A DNA stretch of 64,000 nucleotides from an uncultured Paracoccaceae bacterium (lineage in GTDB: Bacteria; Pseudomonadota; Alphaproteobacteria; Rhodobacterales; Rhodobacteraceae). The position numbers and the translations under genes were made by a program. The stretch is from NCBI GenBank assembly GCA_958439195.1, contig OY288150.1, positions 62,001-126,000 of the forward strand, given 5' to 3'. Of the stretch, positions 41,461 through 51,576 are shown in pieces; positions within the stretch are counted from its first letter, which is position 1, and each line of letters begins with the position of its first letter. The notes below the pieces were generated by a model. It was not told the origin of the DNA and ran no database searches. It saw only the letters and a list, made by a program, of their open reading frames with translations.

Positions 41461-43560
41461 TTAGTTCGATCTGTATCGCCGCAGGAGTTGTGCATTGATC
41501 GCTACAATAATGGTCGATGCCGACATGAATACGGCGCCGACTGCAGGTGTCATTAGGAAGCCGGTGCCGAACGTGATGCCAGCAGCCATTGGAATGGCAA
41601 ATGCGTTGTATCCGGTCGCCCAGATCAGGTTCTGCACCATCTTCGAATACGTCGCTCGGGACAGGCCAAGAATGGCCTCCACATCCCGTGGGTCAGAACG
41701 CACCAGGACCACGTCGGCGGATTCCACGGCGACATCCGTCCCCGCACCAATGGCAATTCCAAGATCGGCTTCGACGAGCGCCGGCGCGTCGTTCACCCCG
41801 TCTCCAACCATTGCGACCTTCAGACCCCGGGCGCGAAGTTCTTTCACGCGGGCCGCTTTCTGATCCGGGAGGACCTGTGCGAAATATTCATCGAGGCCGA
41901 GTTCTGCAGCGACCGATTTCGCGACCCCCTCCGCGTCTCCCGTCATCATGATGGACCTGACACCTCTGGCCTTGAGACGTGCCACGACATCACGCGATTC
42001 CGCGCGCACGATGTCTGCCAAAGCCAGCAACGCATAGGGCTGGCCGCCAACCTCCAGCACCACGACGGTCTTGCCTGCCTCCTCCAGCAGGGCAAGGCGC
42101 GGGTCGGTCACGGGTCGGCCTTGCCGCCGAAGATGACTAGGGCTGACGATGGCGACCTCCCGCCCGTCCACACGTGCCGTAACCCCCGCACCGGTGATGC
42201 TCTGCAAGCCTTCCGGGGCCGGAAAGTCTATGCCACGGGCTTTTGCGGCGGCGACAATCCCAGTAGCGATCGGATGCTGCGACTGGCTTTCAACCGATGC
42301 CGCAAGACGCAAGGCGGTCGTCTCGTCGCCATCTTGCAGCAACACCAGATCGCTTACGCCGAATCTGCCTTCAGTCAGGGTGCCGGTCTTGTCGAAGACC
42401 ACCGCGTTCAGATCCCGCGCACGCTCAAAGGCGGCACGGTCGCGGATCAGCAGTCCATTGCGCGCGGCCAGCGACGTCGAGACGGCCACGACAAGCGGCA
42501 CGGCAAGGCCGAGCGCATGCGGACAGGCGATGACCATGACTGTCACCATCCGCTCAAGCGCAAAGGTGGCCCCCGCCCCGACCGCATACCAGTAACCGAA
42601 CGATCCGAGGCCGACGGTGATGGCAATCCAGGTCAGGATAGTTGCGGCGCGCGAAGCCAGATCCTGTGTGCGCGAGCGGCTGTCCTGTGCTGCTTTCACC
42701 ATGGCGATGACCTGCGACAGGTAGGTTGCCTCGCCCGTCGCCTTCACCTCGATGGTGACGGCACCTTCGCCATTTACCGCACCGCCGATGACAGCCTCGC
42801 CGGCAGACCGCGTGACAGGTTTCGATTCCCCGGTCAGCATGGCCTCGTTGAAGGATGATGTGCCTTCGATGATCTTTCCATCGACCGGCACCTTGGCACC
42901 GGGGCGGATCACGACCCGGTCGCCGGCGATTAAGGCCGCGACGGGCACGTCCTCCGTTCCACCGTCCGCGGTCACCCGCAGTGCGGTATCCGGCAGCAGG
43001 CGTACAAGTTCCTCCAAAGCGCGAGAAGCGCCGAGGACGGACCGCATCTCAAGCCAATGCCCCAAAAGCATGATCGTGACGAGCGTGGCCAGTTCCCAAT
43101 AGAACGGCTCTCCACCGGGCAGTCCTAGTGTGACGGCAGCCGAGTAGTAATAAGCTGTCGAGATGGCAAGCGCGACAAGCGTCATCATGCCCGGACGACC
43201 ACTGCGGATTTCCGGAAGCGCCCCTTTCAGGAATGGCCAGCCGCCCCAGAAATAGATGATGGAAGAGAGGGCCAGCGCGACCCACTCTTCCCCGGCAAAC
43301 AGGGGTGCCATCCCCTGCCCCGTGAAGTTCCGCACCATCGGCGACAGCACCAAGACTGGGACAGTCAGGACGAGGCATACCCAGAACCGGCGGCGGAAAT
43401 CGGCCACCATGTCACCGTGTCCTGCGTGGGCACTACCCCCCTGTGGCGCATGCCCCATCGCGGTGTGATCAACTGTGGGTTTGGCACCATGACCCATCCC
43501 GGCATGGTCCATTCCGGCGTTCGCCGGGTGGTTGTCCGGTTTCTCCGCGCTGCTGGCCAT
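41461..43560 (-). CDS. copB: CopB-type copper ATPase
   Basis: 699 residues. P1B-type ATPase with the CPH motif (VIACPHALGLA near 345), DKTGTLTEG near 390, GDGVNDAPAL near 590. N-terminal Met/His-rich tail (GMDHAGMGHG, DHTAMGHAPQ) replaces HMA domains. CPH types export Cu(II)/Cu(I) or Ag. Downstream of DUF305 and CopZ in a CueR-type operon. Confidence 0.93.
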   Translation of the reverse strand: MASSAEKPDNHPANAGMDHAGMGHGAKPTVDHTAMGHAPQGGSAHAGHGDMVADFRRRFWVCLVLTVPVLVLSPMVRNFTGQGMAPLFAGEEWVALALSSIIYFWGGWPFLKGALPEIRSGRPGMMTLVALAISTAYYYSAAVTLGLPGGEPFYWELATLVTIMLLGHWLEMRSVLGASRALEELVRLLPDTALRVTADGGTEDVPVAALIAGDRVVIRPGAKVPVDGKIIEGTSSFNEAMLTGESKPVTRSAGEAVIGGAVNGEGAVTIEVKATGEATYLSQVIAMVKAAQDSRSRTQDLASRAATILTWIAITVGLGSFGYWYAVGAGATFALERMVTVMVIACPHALGLAVPLVVAVSTSLAARNGLLIRDRAAFERARDLNAVVFDKTGTLTEGRFGVSDLVLLQDGDETTALRLAASVESQSQHPIATGIVAAAKARGIDFPAPEGLQSITGAGVTARVDGREVAIVSPSHLRRQGRPVTDPRLALLEEAGKTVVVLEVGGQPYALLALADIVRAESRDVVARLKARGVRSIMMTGDAEGVAKSVAAELGLDEYFAQVLPDQKAARVKELRARGLKVAMVGDGVNDAPALVEADLGIAIGAGTDVAVESADVVLVRSDPRDVEAILGLSRATYSKMVQNLIWATGYNAFAIPMAAGITFGTGFLMTPAVGAVFMSASTIIVAINAQLLRRYRSN

Positions 43561-43638
43561 CGAACCGAACTCCTTTGCGTCCCGGATTAACAGGCGGCGC
43601 GGCCGATCCCGACCGCGCCGCCCAAGGTCATCCCGGGC

Positions 43639-44064
43639 TTACATGCCCTTGGTGGCGAGAAAGGCCTTGAGCGTGGCGATCTCGGATTCCTGCGCCGCAA
43701 TGATCGCCTCCGCCAGCTTGCGCATTTCGGGGTCCTTGCCGAATTCAAGCTGGATCTTCGCCATGTCAATGGCGGCCTGATGGTGAGGGATCATGCCCCG
43801 GGCGAAATCGATATCCGGGTCGCCGGTATAGGGGACCATCATGTCGGCCATCATTTTGTCCATTGCGGCAGCGCTGGCGACGGTAGCCGGGTCATTGGCG
43901 AGTTCCGGGGGTATCAGGGTCGCATGGCTCATCATGCCCATATCCCCCATGCCCATGCCACCCATGTTGGAGTGGTCCATGCCTTCCATGGTCTGCTGGG
44001 CAAATGCGATCCCACCGACAACAGCAACAGCCGCAATAGACAGCGCGAGAGTACGTTTGTTCAT
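43639..44064 (-). CDS. DUF305 periplasmic copper-associated protein
   Basis: 141 residues. Signal peptide, Met/His-rich region (GMDHSNMGGMGMGDMGMM), then the four-helix DUF305 part with ARGMIPHHQAAIDMA. Family is frequent in copper-resistance loci. It probably stores Cu. Lies between copZ and copB. Confidence 0.92.
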   Translation of the reverse strand: MNKRTLALSIAAVAVVGGIAFAQQTMEGMDHSNMGGMGMGDMGMMSHATLIPPELANDPATVASAAAMDKMMADMMVPYTGDPDIDFARGMIPHHQAAIDMAKIQLEFGKDPEMRKLAEAIIAAQESEIATLKAFLATKGM

Positions 44065-44093
44065 TCAGATTTTCCTTCGATGATTATGTTTTG

Positions 44094-44282
44094 TCAGGCA
44101 GGCGCGTAGCCGACCTCGGTCAGCGCCGCGACCAACCGGTCGCGAGAAGCCGCTGATTTGACTTCGACCTTGTGCGAGGCCGGATCCGCGCTCACCTCGG
44201 CGGAGGGGTCTACCGCCTGGATCGCCTTGGTGACGCTGCGCGCGCAGCCGCCGCAGGTCATGTTCTCGATATGGAACTGCAT
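44094..44282 (-). CDS. copZ: CopZ-like copper chaperone (HMA domain)
   Basis: 62 residues, single HMA fold with ENMTCGGCARS near residue 8. It shuttles Cu(I) to the ATPases. First gene of the copZ-DUF305-copB operon from the promoter at 44321-44351. RBS GGAG before ATG 44282. Confidence 0.92.
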   Translation of the reverse strand: MQFHIENMTCGGCARSVTKAIQAVDPSAEVSADPASHKVEVKSAASRDRLVAALTEVGYAPA

Positions 44283-44320
44283 GAGTGTCTCCTTCGGACA
44301 GTCGTCTCATGCACCTCGAT

Positions 44321-44351
44321 ATGGGCCTTCCCACCGTTGTAAGGTCAAGAG
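44321..44351 (-). promoter_or_regulatory. CueR-type promoter for copZ-DUF305-copB
   Basis: On the minus strand: TTGACC (-35), then a 19-bp spacer (about 44326-44344) containing ACCTTAC-N7-GGAAGGC, then CATATC (-10). This is the layout of CueR-activated promoters. Faces away from the copA promoter about 40 bases to the right. Confidence 0.75.
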
Positions 44352-44386
44352 AACAATTCCGTGATCAGACAAAATGAAATCAGGGC

Positions 44387-44417
44387 TTGACCTTGCCATT
44401 ATGGGAAGCCCTATCTC
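44387..44417 (+). promoter_or_regulatory. CueR-type promoter for copA-cueR
   Basis: TTGACC (44387-44392), 19-bp spacer holding ACCTTGC-N7-GGAAGCC, TATCTC (44412-44417). Lies 34 bases before the copA start. Together with the opposite promoter it forms a divergent CueR control region. Confidence 0.75.
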
Positions 44418-44451
44418 AGTCAGCGGAGTACCTCGACACTGGAGTGCCGCT

Positions 44452-46929
44452 ATGAACATACAAACCCTTCATCACGCCACGGCGGATCTCGGCAGGATCG
44501 TGATCGACGTCGACGGCATGACCTGCGCATCCTGTGTTGGGCGCGTTGAACGCGCACTGCAGGCTGTCCCCGGGGTAAAAACTGCAGCCGTCAACCTTGC
44601 GACGGAACGGGCAGAAATCATCGGATCGGGCCTGGACCGATCGGCTCTGGTCAAGGCAATCGAGGACGCGGGCTATGATGTGCCAACGCGTCCGATCGAT
44701 ATCGTCATCGAGGGTATGACCTGCGCCTCCTGTGTGGCACGGGTGGAGCGGGCCTTGAAGACGGTACCCGGCGTGACCGTAGCCAATGTCAATCTGGCCA
44801 CGGAACGCGCCACGGTCACCGGAACCGCGGACCTTGCCGCCCTGATCGGCGCAATCGCGGATGCGGGGTACGAAGCGCGGGCAGCGGCCGAAACCGCCAT
44901 CATGTCAGAAGAGTCCGCCGCGAAGAAAACGGCCGAGGAAGCCGCATTGAGGCGCGATGTGCTTTTTGCTGCGGCTCTGACGCTGCCGGTGTTTGTCCTC
45001 GAGATGGGATCGCATCTGTTCTTGTGGGTCCACATGGCGGTGATGAACAGCATTGGCATGCAGAACAGCTGGTACATTCAGTTCGCCTTGACGACCGTAG
45101 TCCTCCTTGGTCCTGGCCTCAGGTTTTACCGCAAGGGGTTTCCGGCCCTGGCGCGTCTGGCGCCTGACATGAACAGCCTGGTCGCGGTCGGAACGTTGGC
45201 TGCCTTCGGCTATTCCCTGGTGGCAACCTTTGCCCCCGGCGTCCTGCCCCTAGGCACCCAGAATGTCTATTTCGAGGCGGCGGCAGTCATCGTCACATTG
45301 ATCCTCCTTGGTCGTCTGCTTGAAGCCCGCGCCAAAGGCCGGACCTCAGAGGCGATCAAGCGGCTGGTCGGACTTCAGGCGAAGACCGCCCGTGTCCTTC
45401 GCAATGGCGGCCTTGTCGAAGTGCCGGTCGCCGAAGTCCGCCCCGGTGATATCGTCGAGGTCCGCCCTGGCGAGCGGGTGCCGGTCGACGGCGAGGTCAC
45501 GACGGGCGCAAGCTGGATCGACGAAAGCATGATCTCTGGCGAGCCCCTGCCGGTCGAGAAGGCACCGGGCAGCACCGTGACCGGCGGCACAGTAAACCAG
45601 ACCGGCGCGTTCAACTTCCGGGCGACGGCGGTGGGTGAGGCCACGATGCTGGCTCAGATCATCCGCATGGTCGAAGCCGCGCAAGGCGGAAAGCTGCCGA
45701 TTCAGGCGCTGGTCGACCGCGTGACGATGTGGTTCGTTCCCGTGGTTATGGCGATTGCCGTGCTGACCTTCGCCGTCTGGCTGATCCTCGGGCCTGATCC
45801 GGCCCTGACCTTTGGCCTGGTCAACGCCGTCGCCGTCCTCATCATTGCCTGCCCCTGCGCCATGGGTCTGGCCACGCCAACGTCGATCATGGTCGGCACC
45901 GGGCGTGGTGCCGAGATGGGCGTGCTCTTCCGCAAGGGCGAGGCCCTGCAGGCCTTGCAGACTGTCAAGGTGGTCGCGTTCGACAAGACCGGTACCCTGA
46001 CCGAGGGCAAGCCGCGCCTGACCGACATGGCTCTGGCACCGGGCTTCGCCCGCGCCGCGGTCCTTGCCGTGGTGGCTGCTGTCGAAGCGAAGTCCGAGCA
46101 TCCGATCGCCCGCGCCATTGTCGCGGCGGCCGAAGCCGAGGGCCTGATCCTTCCTGAGGTCACTACCTTCGATTCCGTCACCGGTTTCGGTGTCACGGCG
46201 GCGGCGGGCGGGCAGCGGGTCGACGTCGGCGCCGACCGCTACATGGTCAAGCTCGGCCTCGATGTCTCCCGCTTCGGCGACACCGCGACCCGGCTCGGCG
46301 ACGAGGGCAAGTCACCGCTCTATGCCGCCATCGACGGCAAGCTTGCTGCAATCATCGCCGTTGCGGACCCGATCAAGGAAACCACGCCGCAGGCGATCCA
46401 GGCATTGCACCTGCTGGGGCTGAAGGTTGCCTTGATCACTGGCGACAATAGCCGCACGGCGAACGCCATCGCCCGCCAGCTTGGCATCGACGAAGTTGTG
46501 GCCGAGGTGCTGCCCGACGGCAAGGTCGCTGCGGTGAAACGTCTGAAGGCACTGGGTGCGCTGGCCTATGTCGGCGACGGGATCAACGATGCGCCCGCCC
46601 TGGCCGAAGCGGATGTGGGCCTTGCCGTCGGAACCGGCACCGACATTGCCATCGAAGCGGCGGACGTCGTCCTGATGTCGGGCAGGCTGACTGCCGTCTC
46701 GGATGCCATCGCGCTTTCCAAGGCCACGATGCGAAACATCCGCCAGAACCTGTTCTGGGCCTTCATCTACAACGCCCTGCTGATCCCGGTTGCCGCAGGC
46801 GCACTCTGGCCCGCCTTCGGTATCCTGCTGTCGCCGATCTTTGCCGCCGCTGCGATGGCGCTGTCGTCGGTCTTCGTCCTCGGCAATGCGCTGCGACTGC
46901 GGCGCTTTGCACCTTCAATCGCCGCGTAA
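44452..46929 (+). CDS. copA: Copper-exporting ATPase CopA
   Basis: 825 residues. Two N-terminal HMA domains (GMTCASC near residues 22 and 92), eight helices, CPC in IIACPCAMGLA near 465, DKTGTLTEG near 510, GDGINDAPAL near 708. Exports Cu(I) to the periplasm. The frame reaches back to 44374, but that would start within the promoter. ATG 44452 follows GGAG. Followed 12 bases later by cueR. Confidence 0.95.
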   Translation: MNIQTLHHATADLGRIVIDVDGMTCASCVGRVERALQAVPGVKTAAVNLATERAEIIGSGLDRSALVKAIEDAGYDVPTRPIDIVIEGMTCASCVARVERALKTVPGVTVANVNLATERATVTGTADLAALIGAIADAGYEARAAAETAIMSEESAAKKTAEEAALRRDVLFAAALTLPVFVLEMGSHLFLWVHMAVMNSIGMQNSWYIQFALTTVVLLGPGLRFYRKGFPALARLAPDMNSLVAVGTLAAFGYSLVATFAPGVLPLGTQNVYFEAAAVIVTLILLGRLLEARAKGRTSEAIKRLVGLQAKTARVLRNGGLVEVPVAEVRPGDIVEVRPGERVPVDGEVTTGASWIDESMISGEPLPVEKAPGSTVTGGTVNQTGAFNFRATAVGEATMLAQIIRMVEAAQGGKLPIQALVDRVTMWFVPVVMAIAVLTFAVWLILGPDPALTFGLVNAVAVLIIACPCAMGLATPTSIMVGTGRGAEMGVLFRKGEALQALQTVKVVAFDKTGTLTEGKPRLTDMALAPGFARAAVLAVVAAVEAKSEHPIARAIVAAAEAEGLILPEVTTFDSVTGFGVTAAAGGQRVDVGADRYMVKLGLDVSRFGDTATRLGDEGKSPLYAAIDGKLAAIIAVADPIKETTPQAIQALHLLGLKVALITGDNSRTANAIARQLGIDEVVAEVLPDGKVAAVKRLKALGALAYVGDGINDAPALAEADVGLAVGTGTDIAIEAADVVLMSGRLTAVSDAIALSKATMRNIRQNLFWAFIYNALLIPVAAGALWPAFGILLSPIFAAAAMALSSVFVLGNALRLRRFAPSIAA

Positions 46930-46941
46930 GGAGGCCCTGAG

Positions 46942-47412
46942 ATGAACATCGGTGAAGCTTCAAAATCTTCGGGCGTTTCCGCCAAGATGATTCGCTACTA
47001 TGAGTCGATAGGGCTCATTCCGGCAGCAGGAAGGACGGTTGCAGGATATCGCGTCTACACGATGACCGATGTTCAGCTTCTGCGCTTCATCCGAAGGGCG
47101 CGCGACTTGGGTTTTTCCGTCGAGAAGATCGAGGAGTTGCTGGCGCTCTGGCAGGATCGTTCGCGGCAGAGTGCAGATGTGAAACAGATTGCCCTTCATC
47201 AGATCGCCGGTCTTGAAGTTCGAATTCGTGAAATGCAGGCAATGATGGACACGCTTCGTCATCTGGCAGATGCGTGCTGCGGCGATCACCGCCCGGACTG
47301 TCCGATCCTTGCCGACCTCGTGAATGGCCCCGACCATGGCAGCGGAGCGCGCGAGGAAGATCAACAATCCGCGCCCCGCTCCGGCAAGGCTGCCGGACTT
47401 CAAGCGCATTGA
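46942..47412 (+). CDS. cueR: Copper-responsive MerR-family regulator CueR
   Basis: 156 residues. Winged helix (MNIGEASKSSGVSAKMIRYY), dimer helix, C-terminal metal loop CCGDHRPDCPIL with the two-Cys pattern for Cu(I)/Ag(I). Cotranscribed with copA. Its operators are the boxes near 44330, 44400 and 60000. A tail of about 25 residues after the loop is extra. Confidence 0.92.
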   Translation: MNIGEASKSSGVSAKMIRYYESIGLIPAAGRTVAGYRVYTMTDVQLLRFIRRARDLGFSVEKIEELLALWQDRSRQSADVKQIALHQIAGLEVRIREMQAMMDTLRHLADACCGDHRPDCPILADLVNGPDHGSGAREEDQQSAPRSGKAAGLQAH

Positions 47413-48018
47413 CATTCCGCGGTATGCGCATGATCGTGATTTTGTTTGGTGTTCATGGGACGCAGAATCCCCGAACTAAATCGGGAATGAGGAAGGGCGG
47501 ACCCAGCTGCGGCGCCCAATACCTCAGCCGCCCCCGCGACTTGATTTCATTGGATTCTTTGTCCCGGATTTAACGACAACGTGACACCTGGCTTGCTGCA
47601 CGCGGTCAGTAACGTGTTTTTGCGGGGGCTCACTTCCATGATCCCCTGCATTTGCCCGGAATCCTGAAACGGAAGACAAAATCTCTATGCTCGCCCCTAC
47701 CGGGGCGAGTTCGTCGGGCAGTTCCTTTGCTGTCTGATCGGCTGAAGAGGTGACGTGCAATTGCGTCGGTAGTTGCTGCATGTGTCGCCTGGAGCCGTAC
47801 CAAGCGCTCTGCTGTTAAGTTCGACGAGGACTACCCAGTACTACCGGCCGATGTGGATGCAATCAGGCTACCAGATAGGTCCCAAACACTGACGTCGTCC
47901 TGTCGCGCTCGGTCCAGAAAATCTCATCAGGCTTGTCCCACATCCGCACGATGATTTCGTCAATACTAGTGAGCAGAGAGGGCGGGCACCAACTCGGCGA
48001 GTTGGCGACCGTTTCATC
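47413..48018. other. Gene-poor 600-base region with hairpin
   Basis: No gene I can support. A perfect 8-bp hairpin CTCGCCCC/GGGGCGAG (47690-47709) and a 7-bp one (47989-48005, CCAACTC/GAGTTGG) are seen, without T-runs. A 49-codon open stretch on the minus strand (about 48018-47870, including IIVRMWDKPDEIFW) reads in frame directly past the stop of the next gene. It may be a decayed gene end. Confidence 0.4.
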
Positions 48019-48402
48019 TTAGTATTTTGCCTGGGCCGTGGTCCCGTCGGGGGCAACAAGCTGGAGCGCTCCTTTGACGTCTTTAGCAACCGCGACAGCA
48101 GCAGCCCCGATGAGTTGACCGTTGGCATCCGGAGTAAGCTCAAACCGCTGTGCACTGCCGTCGACCAGCAAGATTGCGTTGCCCGTCCATCCCTCTGCCG
48201 ATAACGGCTGATCTGCCCCGTCATAAAGGTAGACAATCACATTAGGAGTGTCGTTCGCGACCAGTTCCGCGTGCCACGCCCCTGCATCGACTTTCCAACC
48301 ACCGTTCGGCCCGGGCCGTGGCTCGTGGGCAAAGGCTGAAAGCGCGACTAATGAAGCCAAGGCAGACAGGCCGAGGCGGAAGGATATTCTGGAAAGGCGC
48401 AT
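48019..48402 (-). CDS. Small exported protein of the RND efflux operon
   Basis: 127 residues. Signal peptide, mature start AHEPRPGPNGGWKVDAG and a short beta-rich domain. Such small HEPR-type proteins typically accompany Cus/Czc-like pumps and may bind metal in the periplasm, as CusF does, but its fold is unproven. 15 bases after the RND permease stop. Confidence 0.72.
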   Translation of the reverse strand: MRLSRISFRLGLSALASLVALSAFAHEPRPGPNGGWKVDAGAWHAELVANDTPNVIVYLYDGADQPLSAEGWTGNAILLVDGSAQRFELTPDANGQLIGAAAVAVAKDVKGALQLVAPDGTTAQAKY

Positions 48403-48417
48403 TTTGGGCTCCGATGT

Positions 48418-51400
48418 TCAGTATGCTTCGATTGTGGATGCACGACCTGTTTCCTGCGACTGCTTGGCAGCCTCGGCCCGTGCCTGCGCCACAAGGCGTT
48501 CAAGCGGGGCACGGCCATAGCGCAGGAACAGTGTCGGGGTCAGGACAGTGTCAAGGATCGTGGCTGTCACCAGGCCACCAAAGATGGTGATGGCGACGGG
48601 GTGGAGGATTTCCTTGCCGGGCGCATCAGCGCCAAGCATCAGCGGCACAAGGGCCACCCCCGCCGACAAGGCGGTCATCAGCACCGGCGTCAACCGCTCC
48701 AGACTACCACGAATGACAAGGTCGCGTCCGAACGGCATGTCTTCTTGAATGGCGAGGTTGATGTAGTGGCTAATCTTCAGAATGCCGTTGCGGGTCGCAA
48801 TCCCTGTCAGCGTGATGAAGCCGACCATGGACGCGACCGACAGAGGCTGGCCAGACCACCACAAAGCCGCGACGCTGCCGATCAGGGCCAAAGGCACGGA
48901 CGCCATGATGATGCCGACAAACAGCGGCGAGCGGTAGCGGCTGTAAAGGATCGCGAAGATCATCGCCAGCGACAGGATCGACAAGAGGCCGATGGTGCGC
49001 ATCGACTCCTCTTGGGCTTGGAAGGTACCTTCAAGCGTCGCGAAGAATCCGGTGGGCAGGTCCTTCTCGGCCATAACGGCTCGGATCTGTTCGACGATCT
49101 GCGCCATGTCGGTTTGCCCGTCGGAGTTGGCCAGCACGACGAGGCGGCGTTTGCCGTTTTCGCGAAGAATCTGGTTCGGGCCGTCGGTTTCGACCACATC
49201 GGCAATCTGACTGACCGGGATCCAACCTGTTGGGGTTTCGATCAGGAGATCACCAAGACCGCGTGTCGTGCGTTCTTCGTCCTGCAAGCGCAACACGACG
49301 TCGAAGCGCTTGTTGCCATCAACGATCCGCGAAACGATGCGACCGTTTGAAAGTTGTTCCAATTGTTCGGTTACGGCAGCGGGCTGCAGACCATAAAGCG
49401 CCGCGCGTCCGTAATCGACGATGATCTCCAGCTGCGGGATACGAACCTGCTTTTCGACCTGAAGATCGACAACGCCAGGGATTTCATCCAGCGCCACCCG
49501 GAACTCCTCGGCAATGGCGCGCATCGTGTCGAGATCCTCGCCAAAGATCTTGAGCGCAATCTGCGCCCGCACCCCCGACAGCATGTGATCAAGCCGGTGC
49601 GAGATCGGCTGGCCGATGTTGGTCACCACCGGCAGCACGGATAGACGCGCACGGATATCCGCCTCGATCTCGGTCTTTGGGCGGCCGTCTTGGGCCAGTT
49701 CCACCTCGACCTCGGACGAATGCACCCCTTCGGCGTGTTCATCCAGTTCCGCACGGCCCGTCCGGCGCCCAACCAGCACAACCTCGGGCACCTCAAGGAT
49801 CAACTGCTCGGCTACCAAACCGATCCGCTGGCTTTCCTCGAGGGATATGCCAGGGTTGAAAAGCATGCTGATCGTCAGCGTGCCTTCGTTGAACGGGGGC
49901 AGAAACGCGCGTGGCAGCTGCGTGGCGAAACTGCCTGCTGTGACCACGGCCGCCAGAACTCCTGCGATCAGCAGGCGTGGGTGCCCGAACGACCAGTCGA
50001 GCAATTTGCGATTGCCGCGCTTCAGGACCCGGACGACCATGCCTTCATGCTCATCCAGTCGTTTCAGACCCGGCAGCATGTAATAGGCCATCACCGGGGT
50101 CAGCGTGATCGATACGACAAGGCTGGCTAGGATCGAGATGATATAGGCCTGCCCAAGTGGTGCAAAAAGCCGCCCCTCAATGCCCGACAGCGCAAAGAGC
50201 GGCACGAAGACCAGAACAATGGTCATCGTGGCGTAAACGATGCCCGACCGAACCTCCTGGCTGGCAGAAACGACCACGTCGAAGACCGACCGGGGATTTC
50301 CCTTCTCGCGGTTCTCTCGTAGGCGGCGGAAGATGTTCTCGACATCGACCACGGCGTCGTCGACCAACTCACCGATAGCGATGGCAAGGCCGCCCAGTGT
50401 CATCGTGTTGATCGACAAACCCATCCAGTAAAAGATGATCGCCGACACCAGTATGGAAACAGGAATGGCGGTCAGCGAGATGATCGTGGTGCGCAGGTTC
50501 AACAGGAACAGGAACAGCACGACCGCAACCACTGCGATGGCTTCCAGAAGCACCTTTTGCACATTGCTGATTGATGTCTCGATGAAGGTCGCCTGGCGGA
50601 ACAGGATGTTGTCCGCCTTTACTCCTTCTGGCAGGGCCGCCGTCATCTCCGCCAAGGCAGCCTCGACCTGCTGGGTGAGAGCGATGGAGTCCACGTCCGG
50701 CTGTTTTTCGACAGAGACGATCACCGCATCGTCGCCCATGAAACCGGCATCGCCGCGCTTGGTGCGGGGCGCAAAGCTAACTTCAGCCACCTGATCCAAA
50801 GCCACCGGCTGACCATTCACTGAGGCCACGACAAGGTTTCCAAGGTCATCCAGGCTTTGGGTGCGCCCGATGTTGCGGATCAGGAACTCGCGTCCGTACT
50901 GGTCGGCAAAGCCGCCGCCCGTGTTCGCGCCAAAGCCAGTCAGTGCTGCTTCGACATCTTCATAGGTCACGCCAAAGGCGCGCATTGCTGCCGGGTTTGG
51001 CGCAACCCTGTACTGCCGTACCTCGCCGCCGATCGGGATGACGTTTGCCACCCCCGGAATGGTCAAGAGCCGTGGCCGGATAGTGAAATCGGCCAGCTCG
51101 CGCAGCTCCATCGGGGTGACGGTATCCGGCCCGGTCACAGCGATCAGCATGATCTGCCCCATGATGGAGGCGACCGGCCCCATCTGTGGCACCACGCCTT
51201 GTGGCAGCTGCGCCTGCACCAGAGTCAGCCTTTCAGCAATCTGCTGACGGTTGCGGTAGATGTCGGTGTTCCAGTCGAACTCGACATACACGATCGACAG
51301 ACCTACGCCCGAAGTGGACCGGACCCGCGTGACACCGGGTAGCCCATTCATCTGGGTTTCCAGAGGATATGTGACCAATTGCTCGACCTCGGGCGGAGCA

Positions 51401-51567
51401 AGCCCCTCGGCCTCGGTCATGATGGTGACCGTCGGTCGGTTTAGATCGGGGAACACATCGACCGGAAGGCGGGTGACCGTCAGGGCACCGTAAAGTACCA
51501 TGACGATTGCAATCGCCATGACGAACATGCGGTTGCGCAGCGATTGCGTGACCAGAAAGTTGAACAT
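48418..51567 (-). CDS. HME-type RND efflux permease, CusA/CzcA-like
   Basis: 1049 residues, the full RND size. Twelve helices with two large periplasmic loops. Seen: N-terminal FNFLVTQSLRNRMFVM, helix 4 proton-relay region AIAIGELVDDAVVDVENIF with paired Asp, and a conserved PVLMTALSAGVALVPL near the end. Heavy-metal branch by context. Whether Cu/Ag or Zn/Co/Cd cannot be decided. No outer-membrane channel gene is in the window. Confidence 0.92.
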   Translation of the reverse strand: MFNFLVTQSLRNRMFVMAIAIVMVLYGALTVTRLPVDVFPDLNRPTVTIMTEAEGLAPPEVEQLVTYPLETQMNGLPGVTRVRSTSGVGLSIVYVEFDWNTDIYRNRQQIAERLTLVQAQLPQGVVPQMGPVASIMGQIMLIAVTGPDTVTPMELRELADFTIRPRLLTIPGVANVIPIGGEVRQYRVAPNPAAMRAFGVTYEDVEAALTGFGANTGGGFADQYGREFLIRNIGRTQSLDDLGNLVVASVNGQPVALDQVAEVSFAPRTKRGDAGFMGDDAVIVSVEKQPDVDSIALTQQVEAALAEMTAALPEGVKADNILFRQATFIETSISNVQKVLLEAIAVVAVVLFLFLLNLRTTIISLTAIPVSILVSAIIFYWMGLSINTMTLGGLAIAIGELVDDAVVDVENIFRRLRENREKGNPRSVFDVVVSASQEVRSGIVYATMTIVLVFVPLFALSGIEGRLFAPLGQAYIISILASLVVSITLTPVMAYYMLPGLKRLDEHEGMVVRVLKRGNRKLLDWSFGHPRLLIAGVLAAVVTAGSFATQLPRAFLPPFNEGTLTISMLFNPGISLEESQRIGLVAEQLILEVPEVVLVGRRTGRAELDEHAEGVHSSEVEVELAQDGRPKTEIEADIRARLSVLPVVTNIGQPISHRLDHMLSGVRAQIALKIFGEDLDTMRAIAEEFRVALDEIPGVVDLQVEKQVRIPQLEIIVDYGRAALYGLQPAAVTEQLEQLSNGRIVSRIVDGNKRFDVVLRLQDEERTTRGLGDLLIETPTGWIPVSQIADVVETDGPNQILRENGKRRLVVLANSDGQTDMAQIVEQIRAVMAEKDLPTGFFATLEGTFQAQEESMRTIGLLSILSLAMIFAILYSRYRSPLFVGIIMASVPLALIGSVAALWWSGQPLSVASMVGFITLTGIATRNGILKISHYINLAIQEDMPFGRDLVIRGSLERLTPVLMTALSAGVALVPLMLGADAPGKEILHPVAITIFGGLVTATILDTVLTPTLFLRYGRAPLERLVAQARAEAAKQSQETGRASTIEAY

Positions 51568-51576
51568 GGTCTGTGC

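Noticed and set aside
47690..47709. GC-rich 8-bp hairpin as a rho-independent terminator after cueR
   Set aside because: It is about 280 bases from the cueR stop and lacks a following T-run.
47870..48018. 49-codon open stretch in frame past the stop of the small RND operon protein
   Set aside because: Stop-codon readthrough would be needed. The stretch has no ATG near its beginning and no known motif, so a chance frame or a decayed gene end is simpler.
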